A DNA stretch of 64,000 nucleotides from Alistipes dispar (GTDB lineage: Bacteria; Bacteroidota; Bacteroidia; Bacteroidales; Rikenellaceae): NCBI RefSeq assembly GCF_006542685.1, contig NZ_AP019736.1, forward strand, positions 1,026,001 to 1,090,000, in the 5' to 3' direction. Position numbers and translations under genes: made by a program. The notes beneath the pieces are model-generated. The model searched no databases. It saw only the letters and a program-made list of their open reading frames with translations, and was not told the DNA's origin. Below, piece after piece: positions 1 through 7,801 of the stretch. Each line of letters begins with the position of its first letter. Within the stretch, counting starts at the first letter, position 1.

Positions 1-2
1 AC

Positions 3-1193
3 GGCACGCTCTGCGACGGCTGCCGCGTCGGCGTGGACGTCAAGGCCTACGACTTCATCGCCGCCGAGCAGGCGCGCCTCGACAACGGCGCGACCGTCGA
101 GCGGTGTTTCGTGGGCGAGAGCTGCCGGCTGGACAAGGGTTTCACGGCCGTCGATTCGCTCTTCTTCGCCAATTCGCACTGCGAGAACGGCGAGGCGGCC
201 TCGATCTTCGCCGGGCCCTACACCGTCTCGCACCACAAGTCGTCGCTGCTCATCGCCGGCATGTTCTCGTTCTTCAACGCCGGGAGCGGTTCGAACCAGA
301 GCAACCACCTCTTCAAGAGCGGCCCCGTGCACCAGGCCGTCCATCTGCGCGGATGCAAGTTCGCCAGCGGGACCTACGTCATGTCCCCGGCACTCGAAGG
401 GGCCTTCACGATGGTCATGGGACACCACTCCTACCACCACGACACCGCGATCTTCCCCTACTCCTACCTCATCGAGAAGGAGGACCGCTCGGTGCTGATG
501 CCCGGGGCGAACCTCACGAGCTACGGCGCCGTGCGCGACATCGAGAAATGGCCGGCCCGCGACCGCCGCGAGGTGCGGCGCGACACGATCAACTTCGAGG
601 AATACAACCCCTACGTCACGGGGGCGATGCTCCGGGCCGTGGACACGCTCCACTCGCTCGAAGAGGGCGATCCCGACGCCGCGGAGTACGGCTACAACAA
701 GACGATGATCCGGGCCGCGGCCCTGCGGCGGGGCCTGAAGCTCTACAACAAGGCGATCGTCGCGGCGCTGGGCGCGATGCTCGGCCGGGGCGCCTCGTCG
801 GAACGCTACGACGGCGGCGGACGCTGGATCGACGCGGCGGGACAGTACATCACCCTGCGCGAGACCGAGGCGATTCTGGACGCGATCGACCGCGGGGAGC
901 TCCCGACGACCGACGCCGTGGACAACCGGTTCCGCGTCTTCTTCGTCCACTACGACGACTACGCCCACAGTTGGGCCGAGCAGGTCTGCGCCGCGATGCT
1001 GGGACACGCACCGACGGCCGAAGAACTCAACGACGTGATCGCCGCGGGCCGCAACGCGCACGAGGCGATGCGCCGCACGACCGACGCCGACCGCGAGCGC
1101 GACTGCTCGCCCGAGATGGCCGTCGGCTACGGCCTCGACGGCGACGGGACGACACGCATGGAGGACTACCGCGCGGTGCGGGGTCTCCGATAA
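3..1193 (+). CDS. DUF4954 family protein, N-terminus cut by window edge
   Basis: The frame is open to the first bases of the window, so the true start lies upstream and this is the C-terminal part (about 396 residues). The visible part begins with a repetitive region rich in short hydrophobic and glycine turns, of the left-handed beta-helix (hexapeptide-repeat) kind seen in sugar nucleotidyl- and acyl-transferases, followed by a helical C-terminal region. The features recall the Bacteroidota DUF4954 family, whose substrate is not known to me. A GTG at position 33 should not be taken as the start, because coding continues before it. The next gene starts 27 bases downstream. The family call is made from recognition of the sequence without an alignment. 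Confidence 0.8.
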   Translation, partial: GTLCDGCRVGVDVKAYDFIAAEQARLDNGATVERCFVGESCRLDKGFTAVDSLFFANSHCENGEAASIFAGPYTVSHHKSSLLIAGMFSFFNAGSGSNQSNHLFKSGPVHQAVHLRGCKFASGTYVMSPALEGAFTMVMGHHSYHHDTAIFPYSYLIEKEDRSVLMPGANLTSYGAVRDIEKWPARDRREVRRDTINFEEYNPYVTGAMLRAVDTLHSLEEGDPDAAEYGYNKTMIRAAALRRGLKLYNKAIVAALGAMLGRGASSERYDGGGRWIDAAGQYITLRETEAILDAIDRGELPTTDAVDNRFRVFFVHYDDYAHSWAEQVCAAMLGHAPTAEELNDVIAAGRNAHEAMRRTTDADRERDCSPEMAVGYGLDGDGTTRMEDYRAVRGLR

Positions 1194-1220
1194 CGCACAA
1201 GACGCAACTTTCACCGGAAT

Positions 1221-2078
1221 ATGTACACGCAAAGCATCACTCGCAGCCGTCGCACGGCCTTCTTCCTGGCCATCGACTGTTCGGGTTCCATGGCCGAACC
1301 GATCCGCTTCCGCGGACGGCCGACGACCAAGGCCGAGGCCGTGGCGTCGGTCGCCAACGGACTGTTGTTCGAACTGATCGAACGGGCGCGCCGCAGCGAC
1401 GGCGTACGGAACTATTACGACATCGCCGTATTGGGCTACTCGGGCGACGACGAGGTTTCGTCGCTGCTCCCCGGCGACCGCGACACGCTGTCCGTCACGG
1501 AGCTGGCGGCCGTGCGGCCCGACGTCCGGCGCGAGACGGTCGAATGCCGCCTGCCCGACGGAGGCATCGCCCTGCGCGAACTGCCCGTGCCGGTCTGGAT
1601 CGAACCCCGCGCCGCGGGACAGACGCCCATGTGCGAGGCGCTGCGGCGCATCCGCGACCTCGCGGCGGCGTGGTGCGCCGACCCCTCCCACGCGGAGAGC
1701 TTCCCGCCGACCGTGTTCAACATCACCGACGGCGAGGCCACCGACTGCGACGAGGAGGAGCTGCGCGCCGTGGCCGAGGAGATCAAGGCGCTCCGCACGG
1801 CCGACGGCAACGTGCTGGTGGTGAACATCCACATCGCCGCGGCGGACACCTCCGCAGCGTCGTTCTTCCCCTCGGAGGAGGAGCCGCGCTACCCGAACCG
1901 CTACGCGGCGCTGCTCTACGACTGTTCGAGCGTCATGCCCGCCGTCTTCGACGAGGCGATCCGCGCGGCGAAAGGGCCGGGCGCCGTCCCGCCCTTCCGG
2001 GGCGTGAGCTACAACGCCTCGGCCGACGAACTGGTAGCCATGCTCAACATCGGGTCCATCAGCGTCAAAACCGAATAG
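1221..2078 (+). CDS. vWA domain protein
   Basis: A 285-residue protein that is essentially one von Willebrand factor A domain. The metal-ion-dependent adhesion site is intact: D19-x-S21-x-S23 near the N-terminus, a Thr in GQTPM (about T135) and an Asp in NITDGE (about D170). There is no signal peptide, so it is probably cytoplasmic. The length and the MIDAS resemble TerY-type vWA proteins, which in other bacteria work with a protein kinase and a phosphatase. The next gene starts two bases after its stop and carries a kinase-like catalytic loop, so the two are probably co-transcribed and may work together. The partner relation is inferred; the domain call is firm. Confidence 0.88.
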   Translation: MYTQSITRSRRTAFFLAIDCSGSMAEPIRFRGRPTTKAEAVASVANGLLFELIERARRSDGVRNYYDIAVLGYSGDDEVSSLLPGDRDTLSVTELAAVRPDVRRETVECRLPDGGIALRELPVPVWIEPRAAGQTPMCEALRRIRDLAAAWCADPSHAESFPPTVFNITDGEATDCDEEELRAVAEEIKALRTADGNVLVVNIHIAAADTSAASFFPSEEEPRYPNRYAALLYDCSSVMPAVFDEAIRAAKGPGAVPPFRGVSYNASADELVAMLNIGSISVKTE

Positions 2079-2080
2079 CC

Positions 2081-3064
2081 ATGACACCTACCCTGCAAAC
2101 CTTCGCCCGGGCGCTGCTGACGCCCGACCTCTCGTTCCGGACGCTCGCCGACGCCCGCGTCGCGGCCGGTCCCGACGGACTGCCCCGCCTGATGCGCACG
2201 ACCCGTTTCGCCGAGGCCGAAATCGCCTGGCGCGGCGAACGGTGGCTGCTGTTCCTGCCCCTCTCTCCCGCGGCGCTGCACACGGTGGAGCGCACGGCCT
2301 CGCAACTGCGGCGGATCGACACGGACCGCCTCGCGGAGTACCGGACGCTGCCCGGGGAGCTTCTCTGGCAGGACGCCGCGGGATCGCCGCAGCGCACGAC
2401 GCTGGTGCTCCAGCACCTGCCCGCAGGGAGGAGCTTCGACGAGGCGCTGTGCTCGGAACCGGGACAGCGGCTGCTCGATGCGCTCGACGAACTGCGGCAG
2501 GCGCTCCGCGAAATCGGGTTCTCGCACAACAACCTCCGCCCCGAAAACCTGTGCTGGGCGGGCGGACGCTTCATCCCGCTGCGCTACCACGACGCGCGGT
2601 TCGGTCCGACGGGCAGCGACGACGAAGCGTTCGAGGCGCTGCGGGAACGGATTTTGCAGCACTCCGGACCGCCGACCCTCTCCGACACGACGGCCTCCTA
2701 CTCGCCCCGGCGCCGCCTCACGGGCCACCGCTGGACGAGCCATGCCTTCGAAGGGCTGGTCTGCGTCGAAGACGAAGGCGGGTACGGATTCGTCGATACG
2801 GACAACCGCCCCGTCATCCCGGCACGGTTCCGCTGGGCGGGCGATTTCCGCGAGGGACGCGCCGAGGTCGAGACCGAGACCGGCATGGGGCTCATCGACC
2901 GCGAGGGACGCTATGTCATCCGGCCCGAATACGAGATCGTCGATTACGATCCGGCGCAAAGCGTCGCCCGCGTGCGGCAGCACGGGCGCTGGGCCCTGTT
3001 CGACTACCTCGGGCGACGCCTCACGGAGTTCGGCGAGGCGGACGACCGGGAGGAAACCGACTGA
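2081..3064 (+). CDS. Kinase-like (probably inactive) domain plus WG repeats
   Basis: A 327-residue protein starting two bases after the vWA gene. Residues 149-157 read HNNLRPENL, which aligns with the HRDLKPENL catalytic loop of eukaryotic-type protein kinases but has Asn151 where the catalytic Asp should be. D171, about twenty residues on, falls where the DFG Asp would be. From about residue 225 to the end come roughly three WG (KWG) repeats, each with a GYGFVD- or GMGLID-type strand followed by a VIPARF- or VIRPEY-type motif. The N-terminal lobe is short and lacks a clear glycine-rich loop, which suggests a pseudokinase. The frame is open far upstream over the DUF4954 gene, but the ATG at 2081 fits the spacing and the domain boundaries. 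Confidence 0.82.
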   Translation: MTPTLQTFARALLTPDLSFRTLADARVAAGPDGLPRLMRTTRFAEAEIAWRGERWLLFLPLSPAALHTVERTASQLRRIDTDRLAEYRTLPGELLWQDAAGSPQRTTLVLQHLPAGRSFDEALCSEPGQRLLDALDELRQALREIGFSHNNLRPENLCWAGGRFIPLRYHDARFGPTGSDDEAFEALRERILQHSGPPTLSDTTASYSPRRRLTGHRWTSHAFEGLVCVEDEGGYGFVDTDNRPVIPARFRWAGDFREGRAEVETETGMGLIDREGRYVIRPEYEIVDYDPAQSVARVRQHGRWALFDYLGRRLTEFGEADDREETD

Positions 3065-3097
3065 AACACGACACGAAAAAAATAACACGAAACCACC

Positions 3098-4018
3098 ATG
3101 GAAACAACGAAAGTCCTCATCATCGGCAGCGGCCCGGCCGGGTACACCGCCGCCATCTACGCTTCGCGCGCCAACCTGCAACCGATCCTCTACGAAGGCA
3201 TCGAGCCGGGCGGACAGCTCACGACGACCACCGAAATCGAGAATTTCCCCGGCTACCCCGACGGCGTGGACGGCAACCGGATGATGGCCGACCTCAGACG
3301 TCAGGCCGAGCGGTTCGGAGCCGATCTCCGCACGGGAACCGTCACGAAGATCGACCTGTCGTCGCGGCCCTTCCACGTCATCGTGGACGGAACGACGGAG
3401 CTGGCGGCAGAGGCGGTCATCATCGCCACGGGCGCCTCGGCCAAATACCTCGGGCTGCCCTCCGAGACGAAATTCCGCGGCCAGGGCGTGAGCGCCTGCG
3501 CCACCTGCGACGGCTTCTTCTACCGGAAGAAGGATGTGGCCGTAGTGGGCGGCGGCGACACGGCCTGCGAGGAGGCCACCTACCTCGCCTCGCTCTGCCG
3601 CAAGGTTTACATGATCGTCCGCAAGCCCTTCCTGCGCGCCTCGAAGGCGATGCAGCAGCGCGTCATGCAGACCCCCAACATCGAAGTGCTGTTCGAACAC
3701 AACACGGCCGAGGTGCTGGGCGACGAGACGGGCGTGACGGGCGCCCTGCTGCGCAAGACCGACGGATCGGAGCGGCGGATCGAAATCTCGGGCTTCTTCC
3801 TCGCCATCGGACACCACCCCAACACGGAGCTTTTCGCCGACCAGCTGGAGCTCGACGCCGAAGGGTATATCCGCACCGAACCCGGAACCTCGAAAACCAG
3901 CGTCGAAGGGGTCTTCGCCGCGGGCGACGTGCAGGATCCGCACTACCGGCAGGCCATCACCGCCGCCGGATCGGGCTGCATCGCGGCGCTCGACTGCGAA
4001 CGATTCCTGCTGCGATAA
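3098..4018 (+). CDS. trxB: Thioredoxin reductase
   Basis: A 306-residue flavoprotein that passes electrons from NADPH through FAD to thioredoxin in the cytoplasm. The FAD dinucleotide fold is at residues 9-22 (IGSGPAGYTAA). The redox-active disulfide is C134-A-T-C137-D, and the NADPH-binding motif GGGDTA is near residues 151-156. A typical C-terminal AAGDVQD motif contacts FAD. Length and motif order match bacterial low-molecular-weight TrxB. It starts 33 bases after the WG-repeat gene, so it may share its transcript. Confidence 0.97.
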   Translation: METTKVLIIGSGPAGYTAAIYASRANLQPILYEGIEPGGQLTTTTEIENFPGYPDGVDGNRMMADLRRQAERFGADLRTGTVTKIDLSSRPFHVIVDGTTELAAEAVIIATGASAKYLGLPSETKFRGQGVSACATCDGFFYRKKDVAVVGGGDTACEEATYLASLCRKVYMIVRKPFLRASKAMQQRVMQTPNIEVLFEHNTAEVLGDETGVTGALLRKTDGSERRIEISGFFLAIGHHPNTELFADQLELDAEGYIRTEPGTSKTSVEGVFAAGDVQDPHYRQAITAAGSGCIAALDCERFLLR

Positions 4019-4038
4019 TCCCCTCGATATCCGATTCG

Positions 4039-4455
4039 ATGAAACATATTCCGATCCTCGCATGCACCTTGTGTGCCGCCTGCGCGATGAGTTCCTGCGC
4101 CGTAGAGACCACCTACATCGGCAAGACCTATCCGGTCACCGACAATCCCGAACTCTTTTTCAGTTGGAACGACGTGCCCGGAAGCTACGAAACGATGGGG
4201 CGCATCATAGCCACGCCCCAACCCTTCAGCGACCTCGAGGAGGCACAAAAGGCCATCGAAAAGTGCGCCCGCGAAAAGGGCGCCGACGCCGTGGTCTTCG
4301 AAGGAATCAGCCACACGGTTTCCGAGCCGACCTTCACGACGACCGAGCATATCGAAAAGAGCGACGACGGCAGCAGCACCCGCACCGCCACGACCCAGCG
4401 CAACGTCATGGTTACGAACCGGCTCGAAGCGACCTTCATCAAATTCCGGCGATAA
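4039..4455 (+). CDS. Small lipoprotein of unknown function
   Basis: A 138-residue protein with a signal sequence ending in a lipobox-like MSSC (Cys about residue 20), so it is probably a lipoprotein. The mature part has an FSDLEEAQKAIEKCAREKGADAVVFEG stretch of the kind found in small periplasmic proteins that repeat an alpha-beta unit; I cannot place it in a named family. ATG 4039 is chosen because it gives the signal peptide, although the frame is open further upstream. It lies 20 bases after trxB and 4 bases before rnz. Confidence 0.8.
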   Translation: MKHIPILACTLCAACAMSSCAVETTYIGKTYPVTDNPELFFSWNDVPGSYETMGRIIATPQPFSDLEEAQKAIEKCAREKGADAVVFEGISHTVSEPTFTTTEHIEKSDDGSSTRTATTQRNVMVTNRLEATFIKFRR

Positions 4456-4459
4456 TCCC

Positions 4460-5383
4460 ATGAGTTTCGCGGTCACCATCCTCGGCTGCTCCTCGGCCAA
4501 ACCCACGCCCGACAGGCATCCGTCGGCGCAGGCGGTGAACGTCCACGAACAGTATTACCTCGTGGACGCGGGCGAGGGCGTGCAGCAGCAGCTCGTCCGC
4601 TACGGCATCAACCCGCTGAAACTGCGGGCCGCATTCATCTCGCACCTGCACGGCGACCACGTCTTCGGACTTTTCCCGCTGCTCTCGACGCTGGGGCTTT
4701 ACGGCCGCCGCACCCCGCTGGAGGTCTTCGCCCCGGCGCCCTTCGGGGAGCTGCTGGCCTGCCACCTGCGCCATTTCGACACGGAGCTCCCCTACGAGGT
4801 CGTGTGGCACGAGGTGCGGACGACCGAACACGCACTGCTGTACGAGAACCGCACGCTGGAGGTGTGGAGCATCCCGCTGCGCCACCGCGTGCCGTGCGCC
4901 GGATTCCTCTTCCGCGAGAAGGAGCCGCCGCTGAACGTAAACAAGTCCAAGATCGCGAAATACGGGCTGTCGATCGCCCAGATCGCCGCAGCCAAACGGG
5001 GCGAGGCGGTGCGGCTCGACGACGGCACGCTCCTCGGAAACGGCGAACTGACCTACCGGCCCTACGCCCCGCGTTCGTACGCCTACCTCTCGGACACGAA
5101 CTTCTCGGCCAGGGCCGCGGAGCTGTGCCGGGGCGCGGACCTGATGTACCACGAGGCGACCTACGCCGCCGCCGAGCGGAAAATCGCCCGCGAACGCGGC
5201 CACTCGACCACCGAGGACGCCGCGAAGGCCGCCCTCAGGGCGGAGGCCCGGCGGCTCGTGATCGGCCACTACTCGTCGCGCTACAAGGACGCCGAGGCGC
5301 TGGCCGGGGAGGCCCGGCGGCTCTTCCCGGAGAGTTACGCGGCGCAGGAAGGAGCTACCTTTACGATCGAAAAACGACCATGA
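4460..5383 (+). CDS. rnz: Ribonuclease Z (tRNA 3' endonuclease)
   Basis: A 307-residue metallo-beta-lactamase-fold enzyme that trims the 3' trailer of tRNA precursors. The zinc-binding signature S-H-L-H-G-D-H is at residues 61-67 (H62, H64, D66, H67). Further ligand motifs are PLRHRVPCAG near residue 137, YLSDTNF near 212 and GHYSSRY near 271. Length equals the usual tRNase Z short form. The stop overlaps the start of the next gene (ATGA at 5380-5383), which implies translational coupling. Confidence 0.95.
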   Translation: MSFAVTILGCSSAKPTPDRHPSAQAVNVHEQYYLVDAGEGVQQQLVRYGINPLKLRAAFISHLHGDHVFGLFPLLSTLGLYGRRTPLEVFAPAPFGELLACHLRHFDTELPYEVVWHEVRTTEHALLYENRTLEVWSIPLRHRVPCAGFLFREKEPPLNVNKSKIAKYGLSIAQIAAAKRGEAVRLDDGTLLGNGELTYRPYAPRSYAYLSDTNFSARAAELCRGADLMYHEATYAAAERKIARERGHSTTEDAAKAALRAEARRLVIGHYSSRYKDAEALAGEARRLFPESYAAQEGATFTIEKRP

Positions 5384-6132
5384 CGAAAGCCGAAATACAA
5401 CTCGTCCGCGCGCTGGCCGACAAACGCGGCCGCGCGGAGCACGGACTGTTCGTCGCCGAGGGCGCGAAGCTCATCGGCGAACTGCGCGCCTCGCACCTCC
5501 GCGTGCGCCGGATCTATGCGCTGGAGGGCGTCTTCGACGGTCCCGGCGTGGAGACCGTCTCGCCGCGCGAGATGGAGCGCCTGTCGCTGCTCAAAACGCC
5601 GTCCAACTCGCTGGCGACGGTCGAAATCCCCCGCTACCGGCTCGACGCCGAACGACTGGGCGACCGGCTCGCGCTGGCGCTCGACGAGGTGCAGAACCCC
5701 GGGAATCTGGGCACGATCATCCGCCTGGCCGACTGGTTCGGCATCGGGGAGATCGTCTGCTCGCCCGGATCGGCCGACTGCTTCAACCCCAAGGTCGTGC
5801 AGGCCACGATGGGGGCCATCCTCCGCGTCCGGGTCCACTACGCCGAACTCGCGCCGCTCCTGGCCCGGGCGGCCGGGCGGGGCGCGCCCGTCTATGGCAC
5901 GTTCCTCGAGGGGGAGAACATCCACACGGCCCGCATCGACGGACGGAGGGGAATCGTCGTGATGGGGAACGAGGGCCGCGGCGTCACCGGCGCCGTGGCG
6001 CACACCGTCACGCACAAACTCTTCATCCCGCCCTACCCCGCCGACCGCCGCAGCTCCGAATCGCTCAACGTGGCGATGGCCACGGGCATCGTCTGCGCAG
6101 AGTTCCGCCGACGGGCCGCGGACAACGGCTGA
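5380..6132 (+). CDS. TrmH/SpoU-family RNA 2'-O-methyltransferase
   Basis: A 250-residue protein that overlaps rnz by four bases. The N-terminal substrate-binding part has the family motif FVAEGAKLI near residue 23. The C-terminal SPOUT fold shows three knot motifs: DEVQNPGNLGTIIR, VVMGNEGRG and SLNVAMATGI. It should methylate a ribose in rRNA or tRNA using S-adenosylmethionine; the target base cannot be told from the sequence. The ATG at 5380 is preferred because the frame further upstream runs over rnz. Confidence 0.93.
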   Translation: MTKAEIQLVRALADKRGRAEHGLFVAEGAKLIGELRASHLRVRRIYALEGVFDGPGVETVSPREMERLSLLKTPSNSLATVEIPRYRLDAERLGDRLALALDEVQNPGNLGTIIRLADWFGIGEIVCSPGSADCFNPKVVQATMGAILRVRVHYAELAPLLARAAGRGAPVYGTFLEGENIHTARIDGRRGIVVMGNEGRGVTGAVAHTVTHKLFIPPYPADRRSSESLNVAMATGIVCAEFRRRAADNG

Positions 6133-6262
6133 AACAGCCGCAGACGGGCGCCCCGCGGCCGAAGGAAGACACCGCCCGGGAAAAGGCCGCGGGCCCGACG
6201 CCGGAGAGCGGACGCGGAACGCGGAAAAGCCGAATTTTTCAAGGAAATACCCCCGCGGAGTA

Positions 6263-6291
6263 TTGGTTATTCTGAATATTTTATACCTTTG
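6263..6291 (+). promoter_or_regulatory. Bacteroidota-type promoter of pdxA
   Basis: A -7 box TACCTTTG at 6284-6291 is preceded, with 18 bases between, by TTG at 6263-6265. The local sequence is AT-rich inside a GC-rich genome. The box ends 21 bases before the pdxA ATG. Confidence 0.72.
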
Positions 6292-6312
6292 TAGGTTGAA
6301 ACACACCTGTCT

Positions 6313-7404
6313 ATGTCAGAACAGAAACTCAAAATAGGCATCACGCAGGGCGACCCGAACGGCATCGGCTGGGAGGTCATCCTCAAGGCGCTCGCCGATC
6401 CGCGCATGACGGAGCTTTTCACCCCCGTCATCTACGGATCGCCGAAAGCCGCCGCCTATTACCGAAATACGCTCCGGGAGACCGAACCCGTGCAGTTCGC
6501 ACCCGCGGCCTCGGCCGCCGAGGCGCGGCGCGGGAAGATCGCGCTCGTCGCGGCCGGCGAGGTGGAACAGCCCGAACCGGGCCGTGCGACGGCCGAAGCG
6601 GGCCGCGCCGCCGTCGAAGCGCTGCGCGCCGCCGTGCGCGACCTCAAGGCGGGCGAGCTGGACGCCGTCGTCACGGGACCTTTCGACAAGGAGACGGTCC
6701 AGAGCGACGAATTCGGCTACACGGGCCACACCGAATACTTCGGGGCCGAACTGGAGGGCGAACCCATGATGATCATGTGCAGCGACCGGCTGCGCGTGGG
6801 CCTCGTGACGAAACACATCCCCGTCTCGGAGATCGCCCGCAGCATCTCCAAAGAGAAGATCGTCCGCGACCTGGCGACGCTGCGCCGCTCGCTCGTCGAG
6901 GACTTCGGAGTGGTCGAGCCGCGCATCGCCGTCATGGCCCTGAATCCCCACGCCGGAGACGGCGGACTCGTGGGCCGCGAGGAGGAGGAGACGATCCGTC
7001 CGGCCATCGTCGAGGCGTTCGGGCAGGGCATCCTGGCCTTCGGTCCCTTCGCCGCCGACGGGCTTTTCGCCGGAGGCGGATACACCCGCTACGACGGCAT
7101 TCTGGCCATGTACCACGACCAGGGACTGGCGCCGTTCAAGACCCTTTCGCCCGACGGGGTGAACTTCACGGCCGGACTCGCGGCCGTAAGGACATCGCCC
7201 GATCACGGCGTGGCGTTCGACATCGCCGGAAAGGACCAGGCCGACCCGCAGTCGATGCGCAACGCGATCTACGCGGCCATCGACATCGTGCGGCACCGCC
7301 GCGCACGGGCCGAGTGGACGGCCAACCCGCTGCAACGGGCCGAACGCGAGAAGTCGAACCGCGACGTGTCGGTGAAGGACCTGCCGCAGACCGACAAGGA
7401 GTAA
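6313..7404 (+). CDS. pdxA: 4-hydroxythreonine-4-phosphate dehydrogenase
   Basis: A 363-residue enzyme of pyridoxal 5'-phosphate synthesis (DXP-dependent route), oxidising 4-phosphohydroxy-threonine with NAD. It starts with the family signature ITQGDPNGIGWEVILK (PdxA usually shows GDPAGIGPE). It carries ALNPHAGDGG, a YHDQGLAPFK motif with the metal-binding His, and a C-terminal TSPDHGVAFDIAGK. Length is slightly above the common 330 residues because of a charged tail. It is preceded by its own promoter and followed 21 bases later by a small open frame. Confidence 0.95.
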   Translation: MSEQKLKIGITQGDPNGIGWEVILKALADPRMTELFTPVIYGSPKAAAYYRNTLRETEPVQFAPAASAAEARRGKIALVAAGEVEQPEPGRATAEAGRAAVEALRAAVRDLKAGELDAVVTGPFDKETVQSDEFGYTGHTEYFGAELEGEPMMIMCSDRLRVGLVTKHIPVSEIARSISKEKIVRDLATLRRSLVEDFGVVEPRIAVMALNPHAGDGGLVGREEEETIRPAIVEAFGQGILAFGPFAADGLFAGGGYTRYDGILAMYHDQGLAPFKTLSPDGVNFTAGLAAVRTSPDHGVAFDIAGKDQADPQSMRNAIYAAIDIVRHRRARAEWTANPLQRAEREKSNRDVSVKDLPQTDKE

Positions 7405-7425
7405 CCCCTCCGACGCGCGACGGGA

Positions 7426-7716
7426 ATGAAGCCGCGGATATTGTGGCGGACGGGCGTGTCGCTGGCGGCGGGCTGGACGGCCGTGGGAATCCGGAACCTC
7501 TGCCGGCTGTCGGCCGGCGGCGGGAACGACACCGGCGAGGTCGTCTCCGATCTCGTTCTCGACGCCGCCTGGATCGTCTGGTCGCTCGTCCTCGCCCGCA
7601 GGGCACGACGGGCGATGATGCGGGAGAAGGCGCTCGAAGCCGCGGCGGACGATCCCGAAGCGGAGCATCCCGGCGGACGGGCAAAGGCCCGCCGGCGAAG
7701 ATACGAAAAACCGTAA
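7426..7716 (+). CDS. Small hypothetical membrane-associated protein
   Basis: A 96-residue open frame between pdxA and thrS with two moderately hydrophobic stretches (about residues 9-20 and 40-57) and a strongly basic, alanine-rich tail. No family is recognised. It is supported only by its position, 21 bases after pdxA on the same strand, and by ATG usage; in DNA this GC-rich an open frame of this size can occur by chance. Confidence 0.4.
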   Translation: MKPRILWRTGVSLAAGWTAVGIRNLCRLSAGGGNDTGEVVSDLVLDAAWIVWSLVLARRARRAMMREKALEAAADDPEAEHPGGRAKARRRRYEKP

Positions 7717-7801
7717 GGACAAAAACCGGGCAACCCGGAGGCGTATTCCGTCTCGTAATTGTGGAAGCGCCGAAGGCCCCGAAACTTTAATATTCGATCT
7801 T

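Noticed and set aside
2009..4063. A 684-codon minus-strand open frame over the WG-repeat and trxB genes
   Set aside because: trxB and the WG repeats are certain on the plus strand; the antisense frame is compositionally biased only.
7741..7801. Promoter of thrS
   Set aside because: TTG at 7759-7761 is followed by a TAATATTCG stretch that does not match TAnnTTTG well enough to list.
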